From contig NZ_JACSPP010000019.1 of NCBI RefSeq assembly GCF_014837065.1, positions 1 through 60,152 of the forward strand: a stretch of 60,152 bases of DNA, written 5' to 3'. The position numbers were made by a program, and so were the translations under genes. The notes beneath the pieces were generated by a model. The model saw nothing but the letters and a program-made list of their open reading frames with translations, did no database searches and was not told where the DNA came from. Below, piece after piece: positions 51,925-60,145 of this stretch; position 1 is the stretch's first letter; each line of letters opens with the position of its first letter. This stretch comes from Phocaeicola intestinalis. Lineage in GTDB: Bacteria; Bacteroidota; Bacteroidia; Bacteroidales; Bacteroidaceae.

Positions 51925-53079
51925 ATGACCAAGCAAAAGAAAATCATTTGCATCAGTGCCGGCATTGTTTTGGTGCTGGTCATTTCTTATTTGTCGTTGC
52001 CTTACTATGCCCGTCAGGCTCTTATTCATCTGATGCCTGTTATTGATGACTTGGAGACTTTTCACCGTCATGTCGTGCATCACGATGCAGACAGCGTATG
52101 GTTATGGCCTCAAGCAGAAGCGTATAATCAGCATCAGCTTTCGGAAAAGGATGCAGCTTATCTTGATAGTTTGCATACAGTATCCTTTCTTGTCGTCCGT
52201 CGGGACAGTATCCTTTTTGAGGATTATCGCGACGGATGGAATGACACTCTGACTTCCAATCTCTATTCGGCAACCAAAACCATCGTGGGCTTGTTGGTAG
52301 GAATAGCATTCGATGAAGGGAAAATACATAGTCTTGATGACAAGGTTTCGGACTATATACCTATATATAATAAAGGTATGCAAGCGGATGTTACGCTACG
52401 TGATTTGCTTACAATGAGTGGGGGGATGGCATGGGACGAATCATACGCTTCGCTGTTTTCGGTTACTACCCACGGTTATTATGGAAATGATTTGTACGAA
52501 CTGGTTACCGGGTTGGAGGTAAAAGACCGGCCTGGTATGCAATTCTCATACCGCAGCGGTGAGACGCAGCTTTTGGCGTTCGTGCTTGAAGCTGCAACGG
52601 GAGAAACGTTGAGCCGGTATGCTGAGGAAAAGTTGTGGAAGCCGATGCAAGCGGAAAAAGATGCTTATTGGTTGTTGGATAAACGTGACGGTGATGAAAA
52701 AGCATTCTGTTGTTTTCATACGACGGCACGCGATGCGGCGCGTCTCGGAAGCCTGTTGCTTCAGCAAGGTAAATGGCGTGGAAAACAGCTCGTGTCGCAA
52801 AGATATATGGACGAGATGCTGCGTCCTGCTTCTTACCTGAAAGACCAGTGGGGAAGAGATTCGCTCAGTTATTATGGCTTGCAGTTATGGTTGATACCCT
52901 ATCGGGGCGAAACCATTCCTTGTATGCGGGGCATGCTGGGACAATATGTTTATGCGATACCTTCAGAAAATGCGGTAGTGGTTCGTTTGGGACGTAAACG
53001 TTGTGATGTGTACGATGGACCTTTTACGACTGATATGACACGATATCTTGACATTGCAATGCACATACTTCATCCTTGA
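51925..53079 (+). CDS. Beta-lactamase-related serine hydrolase (class C-like)
   Basis: This 384-aa protein has an N-terminal membrane anchor (KKIICISAGIVLVLVISYLS) and a class C beta-lactamase-like domain. The SxxK motif is SNLYSATKTIVGLLVGIAFD near residue 115, and the Tyr motif is in GMQFSYRSGETQLLAFVLEA. The usual third motif is weak. Such proteins act as esterases or D-Ala peptidases in the periplasm. Start 51925 is preferred because TATCTTTC, a promoter-like box, lies near 51887, and the fold begins with the anchor. An upstream ATG at 51844 would be before the transcript start. Confidence 0.8.
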   Translation: MTKQKKIICISAGIVLVLVISYLSLPYYARQALIHLMPVIDDLETFHRHVVHHDADSVWLWPQAEAYNQHQLSEKDAAYLDSLHTVSFLVVRRDSILFEDYRDGWNDTLTSNLYSATKTIVGLLVGIAFDEGKIHSLDDKVSDYIPIYNKGMQADVTLRDLLTMSGGMAWDESYASLFSVTTHGYYGNDLYELVTGLEVKDRPGMQFSYRSGETQLLAFVLEAATGETLSRYAEEKLWKPMQAEKDAYWLLDKRDGDEKAFCCFHTTARDAARLGSLLLQQGKWRGKQLVSQRYMDEMLRPASYLKDQWGRDSLSYYGLQLWLIPYRGETIPCMRGMLGQYVYAIPSENAVVVRLGRKRCDVYDGPFTTDMTRYLDIAMHILHP

Positions 53080-53146
53080 TAAGAATGTCAGATTTAATGA
53101 AAAACTTGTTTGTTTATCTGCTTTTGTAGGTTTTCTTACGTTTCTG

Positions 53147-53177
53147 TGTTTTATTTCACGGTTTTGACGTATCTTTA
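53147..53177 (+). promoter_or_regulatory. Promoter of the steroid reductase cluster
   Basis: TATCTTTA at 53170-53177 is one base off the TAnnTTTG box. TGTT at 53147-53150, 19 bases upstream, is a weak -33 box. Start would be near 53184, 16 bases before the ATG 53200. Confidence 0.5.
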
Positions 53178-53199
53178 CCTCGTTTTAATGATATAGTCT

Positions 53200-53970
53200 A
53201 TGGATCAGGAAATTTTTCATCTTTTTCTGGCAGTCATGTCGGGCATTGCTTTTCTGGTATTTGTTGCCCTCTATTTTGTAAAGGCAGGATACGGAATGTT
53301 TCGCACTCCATCGTGGGGATTGTCACTGGACAATAAAATAGCGTGGATGCTGATGGAGGCACCTGTATTTGTGGTGATGTTTGTTTTGTGGATACGGAGC
53401 GGGGTAGGATTTGCATTGCCTCAGTTCTTGTTTTTTGCGTTGTTTCAGTTGCATTATTTGCAGCGTTCGTTTATCTTCCCTTTTCTGATGACAGGGAAAA
53501 GCCGTATGCCAGTAGCCATTATGGCAATGGGCATCGTATTTAATGTACTGAACGGGATGATGCAGGGAGGAGGATTGTTTTGGTTCAATGACAGTGTGCC
53601 TGTCGGCATTGGAGCCGGTTACTTGTTACAGCCGAATGCCCTGTTGGGGATAATCCTGTTCTTGGTGGGGATGGGAATTAACTTGCATTCCGATCATGTT
53701 ATCCGTCATTTGCGTAAGCCGGGAGATACCCGGCATTATCTTCCGCAGAAAGGGATGTATAAGTATGTCACTTCTGCCAATTATTTCGGTGAACTGGTGG
53801 AGTGGACGGGATTTGCCGTGCTTACCGCTTCTCCAGCAGCTTGGGTGTTTGTGTGGTGGACAGCCGCCAATCTGATACCTCGTGCCAATGCTATTTATCA
53901 TAAATATCGTGAAACGTTCGGTGTCGAAGCCGTAGGAAATAGAAAACGGATTATACCTTTTATATATTAG
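53200..53970 (+). CDS. Steroid 5-alpha-reductase family membrane protein
   Basis: This 256-aa protein has six or seven membrane segments and the C-terminal steroid 5-alpha-reductase signature. Visible blocks are LGIILFLVGMGINLHSDHVI, then KGMYKYVTSANYFGELVEWT, then NLIPRANAIYHKYRETFG and a final RKRIIPFIY. These are the NADPH-site blocks of the SRD5A family. By family it reduces the 4,5 double bond of 3-oxo-4-ene steroids to the 5-alpha form. The next two genes are an OYE-type reductase and an SDR. The same trio was reported in gut Bacteroidetes for conversion of 3-oxo-lithocholate to isoallolithocholate. I infer that role here. Confidence 0.85.
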   Translation: MDQEIFHLFLAVMSGIAFLVFVALYFVKAGYGMFRTPSWGLSLDNKIAWMLMEAPVFVVMFVLWIRSGVGFALPQFLFFALFQLHYLQRSFIFPFLMTGKSRMPVAIMAMGIVFNVLNGMMQGGGLFWFNDSVPVGIGAGYLLQPNALLGIILFLVGMGINLHSDHVIRHLRKPGDTRHYLPQKGMYKYVTSANYFGELVEWTGFAVLTASPAAWVFVWWTAANLIPRANAIYHKYRETFGVEAVGNRKRIIPFIY

Positions 53971-54010
53971 TTTTTCGGTTGACACTCAGATGCCTTGGTA
54001 TATGTCATCA

Positions 54011-54027
54011 AGACTATCCGATAGTCT
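54011..54027. promoter_or_regulatory. Palindrome AGACTATC-C-GATAGTCT
   Basis: A perfect 8-base inverted pair around one base lies 40 bases upstream of the OYE-type gene, within a 96-base gap. It has the size and symmetry of a dimeric repressor operator. There is no T run, so a terminator is less likely. No other copy was seen in the cluster. Confidence 0.5.
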
Positions 54028-54066
54028 GTTAACTGATATTTTGTCAACAAAAACAAAAGAAGTAGT

Positions 54067-55302
54067 ATGAAAGACTCTAAGTTGTTTACTCCGGTCACGA
54101 TAGGACCGCTTACGTTGCGTAACCGTACTATTCGCTCAGCCGCATTCGAAAGCATGTGTCCGGGAAATAAGCCCTCGCAGATGTTGCTCGATTATCATCG
54201 GTCAGTAGCAGCCGGAGGGGTAGGTATGACAACAGTGGCATATGCCGCTGTTACCCGAAGCGGTTTGTCGTTTGACCGTCAGTTATGGATGCGCCCTGAA
54301 ATAGTACCGGGCTTGCGTGAACTGACCAATGCCGTGCATAAAGAAGGTGCTGCTGCAAGTATTCAGTTGGGACATTGTGGTAATATGTCTCACAAGAGCA
54401 TTTGCGGTTGTTTGCCAGTAGGGGCAAGCAGTGGATTTAATCTTTATTCGCCCACTTTCGTACGTGGGCTTCGTGCTGACGAATTGCCTGAAATGGCACG
54501 TGCTTATGGGCATGCGGTCAATCTTGCACGTGAGGCAGGTTTCGATGCGGTAGAGGTCCATGCCGGTCACGGTTATCTTATCAGTCAGTTTCTTTCGCCT
54601 TCCACCAATCACCGCAAGGATATTTACGGAGGTTCGCTTGAGAACCGGATGCGGTTTATGGATATGGTGATGGATGAAGTGATGAAGGCTGCAGGTAATG
54701 ATATGGCTGTGCTGGTAAAGATGAATATGCGTGATGGTTTCAAGGGAGGTATGGAACTGAACGAGACTATTCAGGTGGCAAAACGGCTGGAACATTCGGG
54801 TGCCCATGCGCTGGTGCTGAGCGGAGGTTTTGTCAGCAAGGCGCCGATGTATGTGATGCGGGGTGAAATGCCTATCCGCAGCATGACACATTACATGACT
54901 TGCTGGTGGCTGAAGTATGGCGTACGGCTGGTAGGTAAATGGATGATTCCCAGTGTACCTTTTAAGGAAGCCTATTTCTTGGAAGACGCATTGAAGTTCC
55001 GCGAGGCAGTTCGGATGCCATTGGTCTATGTAGGTGGACTGGTGTCACGGGAAAAAATAGATGAAGTACTTGATTATGGGTTCGAGGCAGTGCAAATGGG
55101 ACGTGCCTTGCTGAATGAGCCGGGATTTGTAAACCGGATGCGGGACGAAGAACAGGCACGCTGCAATTGCCGTCACAGCAATTATTGCATAGCCCGGATG
55201 TATTCCATAGAAATGGCATGTCACCAACATTTGCATGAAGCATTGCCTCCGTGTTTGAAAAAAGAGATAGAACAGATAGAAGAAAGGCAGGCTGTAAAAT
55301 GA
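54067..55302 (+). CDS. NADH:flavin oxidoreductase (OYE-like), candidate steroid 5-beta-reductase
   Basis: This 411-aa FMN enzyme has a TIM barrel. It starts LFTPVTIGPLTLRNRTIRSA and shows SIQLGHCGNMSHKSICG, the substrate-side AVEVHAGHGYLISQFLSPST, then NHRKDIYGGSLENRMRFM and the FMN-phosphate block LVYVGGLVSREKIDEVLDYG. The C-terminus has Cys in ARCNCRHSNYC and EMACHQ, resembling the Fe-S loop of 2,4-dienoyl-CoA reductase and BaiCD, but without the following FAD domain. Placed between a 5-alpha-reductase and an SDR, it matches the reported 5-beta-reductase (5BR) of the bile-acid cluster. It overlaps the SDR by 4 bases (ATGA). Confidence 0.85.
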   Translation: MKDSKLFTPVTIGPLTLRNRTIRSAAFESMCPGNKPSQMLLDYHRSVAAGGVGMTTVAYAAVTRSGLSFDRQLWMRPEIVPGLRELTNAVHKEGAAASIQLGHCGNMSHKSICGCLPVGASSGFNLYSPTFVRGLRADELPEMARAYGHAVNLAREAGFDAVEVHAGHGYLISQFLSPSTNHRKDIYGGSLENRMRFMDMVMDEVMKAAGNDMAVLVKMNMRDGFKGGMELNETIQVAKRLEHSGAHALVLSGGFVSKAPMYVMRGEMPIRSMTHYMTCWWLKYGVRLVGKWMIPSVPFKEAYFLEDALKFREAVRMPLVYVGGLVSREKIDEVLDYGFEAVQMGRALLNEPGFVNRMRDEEQARCNCRHSNYCIARMYSIEMACHQHLHEALPPCLKKEIEQIEERQAVK

Positions 55303-56150
55303 AAGCACGGAAACTGGCAGTGATTACAGGTGCCGACGGTGGAATGGGACAGGAAATAACCCGTGCCGTGGCAATGGCGGGATATCGTGTTATCATGGCA
55401 TGCCTGCGGGTGGAGAAAGGAGAAGAGGTGCGTGAGGCATTGTTGCGTGAGCGTGGTGATTTGCAGGTAGAGGTACGTAGCATCGACCTGGCATCGTTTG
55501 TTTCGGTATCAGTGTTTGCAGATACTTTGGTCGCAGAAGGCGGGCAAGTCAGCTTGCTGATGAATAATGCCGGTACAATGGAAACCGCTTTTCATTGTAC
55601 GGAAGATGGTTATGAACGTACGGTCCAGGTGAACTATATGGGGCACTATTTGCTGACTCGTAAGTTATTGCCATTGATGGGAGAAGGTAGTCGTATAGTC
55701 AATATGGTGTCGTGTACGTATGCCATCGGTAAATTGGATTTTCCAGATTTCTTCTACCGGGGAAGGAAAGGAGCTTTTTGGCGTATCCCGGTGTATAGTA
55801 ATACCAAGCTGGCATTGATGCTTTTCACTATAGACCTGGCAGAGCGTGTGCGTGACAAAGGAATCGTGGTCAATGCAGCCGACCCGGGTATTGTCTCTAC
55901 TGATATTATTACGATGCATGCATGGTTCGATCCGTTAACTGACATTTTTTTCCGTCCCTTTATCCGCACTCCACTGCAAGGTGCGTCTACTGCCATTCAT
56001 TTGTTGTTGGATGAAGAAGCAGGCAAGCGGACAGGTACATTGAATGTGAGTGGGCATGCCAAGCCGTTATCAGATAAATATGTCAGACATCCGCAGATGC
56101 AAGAATTGTGGAACCGGACGGAGCAAATTGTGAACCGCTGGTTATTTTAA
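55299..56150 (+). CDS. SDR-family dehydrogenase, candidate 3-beta-hydroxysteroid dehydrogenase
   Basis: This 283-aa SDR starts MKARKLAVITGADGGMGQEI with the TGxxxGxG loop. NNAG appears in SLLMNNAGTMETAFH, the Ser region in RIVNMVSCTYAIGKL and the YxxxK in VYSNTKLALMLFTID. The substrate loop is PGIVSTDIIT. Start 55299 is chosen because ATGA overlaps the stop of the reductase gene, and the Rossmann fold begins at once. An earlier ATG at 55251 is less likely. In the published bile-acid cluster the third gene is a 3beta-HSDH, and this SDR fits that place. Confidence 0.85.
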   Translation: MKARKLAVITGADGGMGQEITRAVAMAGYRVIMACLRVEKGEEVREALLRERGDLQVEVRSIDLASFVSVSVFADTLVAEGGQVSLLMNNAGTMETAFHCTEDGYERTVQVNYMGHYLLTRKLLPLMGEGSRIVNMVSCTYAIGKLDFPDFFYRGRKGAFWRIPVYSNTKLALMLFTIDLAERVRDKGIVVNAADPGIVSTDIITMHAWFDPLTDIFFRPFIRTPLQGASTAIHLLLDEEAGKRTGTLNVSGHAKPLSDKYVRHPQMQELWNRTEQIVNRWLF

Positions 56151-56216
56151 ATTGAAGTATAAAAAGGTTTGGTGCATGAGCAGTGCATGAGACCTGTGAA
56201 TGGAAAAAGCAGAAAA

Positions 56217-56843
56217 ATGGATAGTAAGAAAAATAAGGAAGAATTTGTTGAGTTGTTGCGTTCTACGGGACGTGATGGAGTAGAGGACGTAATAACAGGG
56301 CTTGAAGAGTTGGGGTTTTTTACAGCTCCTGCCTCTGCAGGGCATCATCTCAACACTGAAGGTGGTTTGGTACTTCATTCCATCAATACGTGTAAGGCTG
56401 CTTTGGCAATATGGGAAGGGATGAAGGTTCTTGAACCGAGTTTGGAAAATGAAGTGGGAAGAGACAATGTGATTATTGCCAGCTTGCTGCACGATGTGTG
56501 CAAGAGTGACATTTATGTGCGCAGTGTGAAGAAACGCAAGAATGCGTTGGGCGTGTGGGAAGATACTGAAGGTTACAAGGTGACTTATAAAGGTTTTCCG
56601 ATGGGACACGGCGAAAAATCAGTGATTCTTCTGCTTTGTAACGGACTGGAAATGAGCGATGATGAAATGCTGGCAATCCGTTGGCATATGGGGGCTTTCG
56701 GGTTGAACTTGAACAGTTATGAAGAATTGCGTAATTATGATACAGCACGTATGCTTTACCCGTTGGTAGCCATTGTGCAGGCAGCAGATAGTTTAGCCGC
56801 GAGTATTATGGAGCGTACGGGCAGCGATTTGGATGAGCTTTAA
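56217..56843 (+). CDS. HD-domain protein
   Basis: This 208-aa protein has an HD phosphohydrolase-like fold. HHLNTEGGLVLHSINTC contains the first His, and VIIASLLHDVCKSDIYV the HD pair. PMGHGEKSVILLLCNG and MLAIRWHMGAFGLNL add further His, and VAIVQAADSLAASI contains the last Asp. All five metal positions appear present. Substrate unknown. The start at 56217 (MDSKKNKEEFVELL) is preferred over 56169, because the first 16 residues of the longer form (MVHEQCMRPVNGKSRK) look unlike the fold. It follows the SDR by 66 bases and is in the same direction. Confidence 0.78.
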   Translation: MDSKKNKEEFVELLRSTGRDGVEDVITGLEELGFFTAPASAGHHLNTEGGLVLHSINTCKAALAIWEGMKVLEPSLENEVGRDNVIIASLLHDVCKSDIYVRSVKKRKNALGVWEDTEGYKVTYKGFPMGHGEKSVILLLCNGLEMSDDEMLAIRWHMGAFGLNLNSYEELRNYDTARMLYPLVAIVQAADSLAASIMERTGSDLDEL

Positions 56844-56871
56844 AATATAAAACGCGTAGAATCTCTCTGAC

Positions 56872-56925
56872 TATATACACAGAGGTGCAGGGCTTTTTAA
56901 TGGTTTCCTGCACCTCTGTATATAC
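56872..56925. terminator. Bidirectional terminator hairpin
   Basis: TATATACACAGAGGTGCAGG pairs with CCTGCACCTCTGTATATA around GCTTTTTAATGGTTT. It lies between the HD gene and the convergent nucleoside diphosphate kinase gene. Confidence 0.88.
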
Positions 56926-56944
56926 AAGTTTGATTTTCAGCTTG

Positions 56945-57412
56945 TTATTCTTCTCCTTCGTAATTTAGATAAGACTGTATAGGAAGGCTATAGTCGAAGA
57001 TTTCTTCAGGTCTGAAGAAGCGGTTCAGCTCTACGATAGCATTCTCCGGAGAATCAGAAGTATGCACGATGTTTTCTTGTGCACTTACGCTGTAATCGCC
57101 TCGAATCGTACCGGGGGTAGCTTTACGGCCGTTGGTAGCACCTGTCATAGAGCGTACCACCTGCACTGCATCCACTCCTTCGTAGCAGCAAGCTATGACC
57201 GGCGATGCCATCATCGATTGCTTGATGCGTCCGAAGAAAGGTTTGTCTGCCAAATGGGCGTAGTGTTCGTTCAGTAAATCATCGGTGAGCTGCATCATTT
57301 TCATACCTGCAAGCCGTAGGCCTTTGCGTTCGAAACGTGTAGTAATTTCTCCGATTAACCCACGCTGTACGGCGCTGGGTTTTAAAATGACCAATGTTTT
57401 TTCTAGACTCAT
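56945..57412 (-). CDS. ndk: Nucleoside diphosphate kinase
   Basis: This 155-aa enzyme starts MSLEKTLVILKPSAVQRGLI and carries the active-site His in SAQENIVHTSDSPENAIVEL. IRGDYSVSAQ and RSMTGATNGRKATPGTIRGD are further family blocks. It balances NTP pools with ATP as donor, through a phospho-His intermediate. The start 57412 is preferred over 57445, because the -7 box at 57444-57451 would put the transcript start inside the longer form. It uses the long hairpin as terminator. Confidence 0.95.
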   Translation of the reverse strand: MSLEKTLVILKPSAVQRGLIGEITTRFERKGLRLAGMKMMQLTDDLLNEHYAHLADKPFFGRIKQSMMASPVIACCYEGVDAVQVVRSMTGATNGRKATPGTIRGDYSVSAQENIVHTSDSPENAIVELNRFFRPEEIFDYSLPIQSYLNYEGEE

Positions 57413-57443
57413 AGTGATAATTTTTAGGTTATTACAAATTATC

Positions 57444-57451
57444 ACAAAGAT
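57444..57451 (-). promoter_or_regulatory. -7 box of the ndk promoter
   Basis: On the minus strand the sequence TATCTTTG is a perfect TAnnTTTG box. The transcript would start about 7 bases downstream, near 57437, and so settles the ndk start at 57412. Confidence 0.7.
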
Positions 57452-57506
57452 ATTAATTATCAGGGAAAAAGCAAAAGAGAGGGGATAGAAAATGTAAATT
57501 TTATCA

Positions 57507-57539
57507 TAAAAAAGCGGAACCGGCTTTATGGGTCCCGCT
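57507..57539 (-). terminator. Terminator of the PfkB gene
   Basis: On the minus strand AGCGGGACCC pairs with GGTTCCGCT around a short loop, followed by a run of six T (57512-57507). It begins 51 bases after the kinase stop. Confidence 0.7.
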
Positions 57540-57589
57540 CTGTTTGTATTTATGTGACTGTCTGTGCCGGATGTATATAAGCGGTTTGT

Positions 57590-58492
57590 TCAGCACGATA
57601 AAATTTCGGGGATTAGATGGCTTGTACATACAATATCGGCTGCTGCCTGTTCTGTGCCACAGAACGGACCTGATTTTTCGAGCTTGATGGTAGACAATGC
57701 TGCGGCAAATGTTCCAGCCTCTGCATAAGATGCTCCTTTATTACGCATATAAAGGTAACCTAACATATAAGTATCGCCGCATCCTGTAGCATCCACCACT
57801 TCTTTGGGCGGGTAGGCAGGAATACGGAATAATGTATTCTCGGCGTATATCAATGAACCTTCACTGCCTAGAGTCAATAACACTTCTTTTACTCCCCATT
57901 CATGTAAAAGACGAATAGCCTCGCCATAATCAGAAGAACCGGTAAGTACGGCTGCTTCGTGTTCATTCACTTTCAGAATGTCTATATACTTTAAGGCTTC
58001 TTTCTTTTCGCTCCAATCCACCGGATAAACGTTTTCTCCTCGCACTTCACGCAAATATCCTTGTGCATCTACTGAAAGCACTCCTTTCTGAGAGAGAAAT
58101 TTGATTACATCCAAAGGAAAGTCATCAGACAGCAGACTGCCCAGGTGGAAGAAACGTGCTTCAAGATGTTGTAATTTCTCTACAGTAAAAGGGTCTGCTT
58201 TAGCCAATACACGCTGGGTACGATTATTTTGGTTCTCTCCGTATTTGTTTTCAAAATATACAGTATGTTGGCTGGGGATGATTTCCACGTCAATGCCTTT
58301 ATCACGTAATTCGTTAGCTGATTTATATTCACTGGGTGCCAAAGAGGTTACCAGTTTATAGTGTTTGTAATCGTTTAAATGATAGATTCCGTGTGAAAAA
58401 TAATACGAAGTGCCTCCAGGCATGTAAATTGTCTGTCTGGGAGTGACTATTTTATCCAGTGTTATATGTCCTATGCAGCAAATGTCATTCAT
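57590..58492 (-). CDS. PfkB-family carbohydrate kinase
   Basis: This 300-aa ribokinase-fold kinase has the first PfkB block as MPGGTSYYFSHGIYHLNDY and the catalytic block VVDATGCGDTYMLGYLYMRN, with the Asp base. DILKVNEHEAAVLTGSSDYG and VLLTLGSEGSLIY are ATP-side blocks. The substrate is not visible. The gene is divergent from inositol-3-phosphate synthase, so a myo-inositol or related kinase is a fair guess that the sequence alone does not prove. Confidence 0.87.
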   Translation of the reverse strand: MNDICCIGHITLDKIVTPRQTIYMPGGTSYYFSHGIYHLNDYKHYKLVTSLAPSEYKSANELRDKGIDVEIIPSQHTVYFENKYGENQNNRTQRVLAKADPFTVEKLQHLEARFFHLGSLLSDDFPLDVIKFLSQKGVLSVDAQGYLREVRGENVYPVDWSEKKEALKYIDILKVNEHEAAVLTGSSDYGEAIRLLHEWGVKEVLLTLGSEGSLIYAENTLFRIPAYPPKEVVDATGCGDTYMLGYLYMRNKGASYAEAGTFAAALSTIKLEKSGPFCGTEQAAADIVCTSHLIPEILSC

Positions 58493-58527
58493 GTTACGTT
58501 ACTGTTATTCAAGTTAAAAAACGGTGG

Positions 58528-58535
58528 CAAAGATA
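58528..58535 (-). promoter_or_regulatory. -7 box of the PfkB gene promoter
   Basis: On the minus strand TATCTTTG at 58535-58528 fits TAnnTTTG and lies 36 bases upstream of the ATG 58492. A TTTA about 16-20 bases further up is a weak -33 box. Confidence 0.65.
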
Positions 58536-58766
58536 GTGCTTTTTTGTGAATTAAAGAGATTTTCCGGCAGCTTTCCTATGAAAGATTATCATTTCTATGG
58601 TTGTTTTTATAGGAATAATGTTCTATTTTTGCCGAATAAGCAACAAAAAAGGCAAAAGACATTTATTTTATTGATAAAAAGTCTACCTTTACGCGGCAAA
58701 TGTAAGTGAAAAGAAAATTCATTACCTTATTAATGTTAATATAAAAACCGAAAAACTTATTAGAAA

Positions 58767-60074
58767 ATGGGAAAAGTGAATGTACAACCTGCCACTGGGA
58801 AATTAGGTGTGCTGTGTGTTGGTCTAGGAGCTGTAGCTACTACATTTATTACAGGTGTCTTGATGGTAAGAAAAGGGTTGGCAAAGCCTGTTGGTTCGAT
58901 GACTCAATATGACAAGATTCGTGTAGGACGTGGGACCGATAAGAAATACCTTCATTATAATGAAATTGTCCCGATGGCAGATTTGAATGACATTGTGTTT
59001 GGCGCATGGGATGTATATCCGGCCAATGCATACGAATCTGCAATCAATTGCGAAGTGTTAAAGGAAAAGGATATTAATCCGGTGAAAGATGAGTTGGAGA
59101 AAATCGTGCCGATGAAAGCAGCTTTCGACCATAATTATGCCAAACGTCTGGACGGGAAAAACGTGAAGGATTGTGCTACGCGATGGGATATGATGGAAGC
59201 CTTGCGCAAAGACATACGTGATTTTAAGGAAGCGAACGGATGCAGCCGCATTGTGGTATTGTGGGCAGCTTCTACTGAAATTTATGTGCCGGTGAACGAA
59301 TCTGTGCACGGGACATTGGCTGATTTTGAACAGGCAATGAAGAATGATGACCGTGAAAACATTGCTCCATCCATGTGTTATGCCTATGCGGCTCTTGCCG
59401 AAGGTGCACCGTTTATTATGGGAGCTCCCAATACGACAGTGGATATTCCTGCGATGTGGGAAATGGCAGAAAAGACAAAGATGCCTATTGCCGGGAAAGA
59501 CTTTAAGACAGGGCAGACATTGGTGAAATCTGGTTTTGCGCCGATTATCGGTACACGTTGTCTGGGATTGTCGGGGTGGTTCTCTACAAATATTTTGGGC
59601 AATCGGGATGGACTGGTTTTGGACGAACCTGCCAATTTCCATACTAAGGAAGTAAGTAAACTCTCTACCCTGGAATCTATTCTGATGCCTGAAAATCAGC
59701 CGGATTTGTATTCGGACTATTACCATAAGGTACGTATCAATTATTATCCTCCGCGCAATGACAATAAGGAAGGATGGGATAATATTGACATCTTCGGATG
59801 GATGGGGTATCCGATGCAGATCAAGATAAATTTCTTATGCCGTGATTCTATTCTTGCAGCTCCACTTTGTCTTGACTTGGTATTGTTGAGCGATTTAGCG
59901 GCACGTGCCGGACGTTACGGCATCCAACGTTTCTTGAGTTTCTTCCTCAAGAGTCCGATGCACGACTATACACAGCATGAAGTTCCTGTCAATCATCTCT
60001 TCCAGCAATATGTGATGCTGAAGAATGCCCTTCGGGAAATGGGCGGTTATGAAGCTGACGAAGAAATCGATTAA
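58767..60074 (+). CDS. Inositol-3-phosphate synthase
   Basis: This 435-aa enzyme converts glucose-6-phosphate to myo-inositol-3-phosphate with NAD. KLGVLCVGLGAVATTFITGV (residues 12-31) is the NAD loop. RIVVLWAASTEIYVPVNESV, then NTTVDIPAMWEMAEKTKMPI and GKDFKTGQTLVKSGFAPIIG hold the catalytic Lys and phosphate-site residues. The length equals the short form used by Bacteroidales for inositol lipids (like BT_1526). The rest of that pathway would lie beyond the right edge. No inositol-using transferase is next to it within the window, apart from the CDP-alcohol operon 10 kb to the left. Confidence 0.93.
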   Translation: MGKVNVQPATGKLGVLCVGLGAVATTFITGVLMVRKGLAKPVGSMTQYDKIRVGRGTDKKYLHYNEIVPMADLNDIVFGAWDVYPANAYESAINCEVLKEKDINPVKDELEKIVPMKAAFDHNYAKRLDGKNVKDCATRWDMMEALRKDIRDFKEANGCSRIVVLWAASTEIYVPVNESVHGTLADFEQAMKNDDRENIAPSMCYAYAALAEGAPFIMGAPNTTVDIPAMWEMAEKTKMPIAGKDFKTGQTLVKSGFAPIIGTRCLGLSGWFSTNILGNRDGLVLDEPANFHTKEVSKLSTLESILMPENQPDLYSDYYHKVRINYYPPRNDNKEGWDNIDIFGWMGYPMQIKINFLCRDSILAAPLCLDLVLLSDLAARAGRYGIQRFLSFFLKSPMHDYTQHEVPVNHLFQQYVMLKNALREMGGYEADEEID

Positions 60075-60145
60075 TGTTTTTAGTTCCTATGTTTGTAATG
60101 TGCTAGCAAAATAGCATAAAGCCAAGAGAATTATTAAATTTGTAA

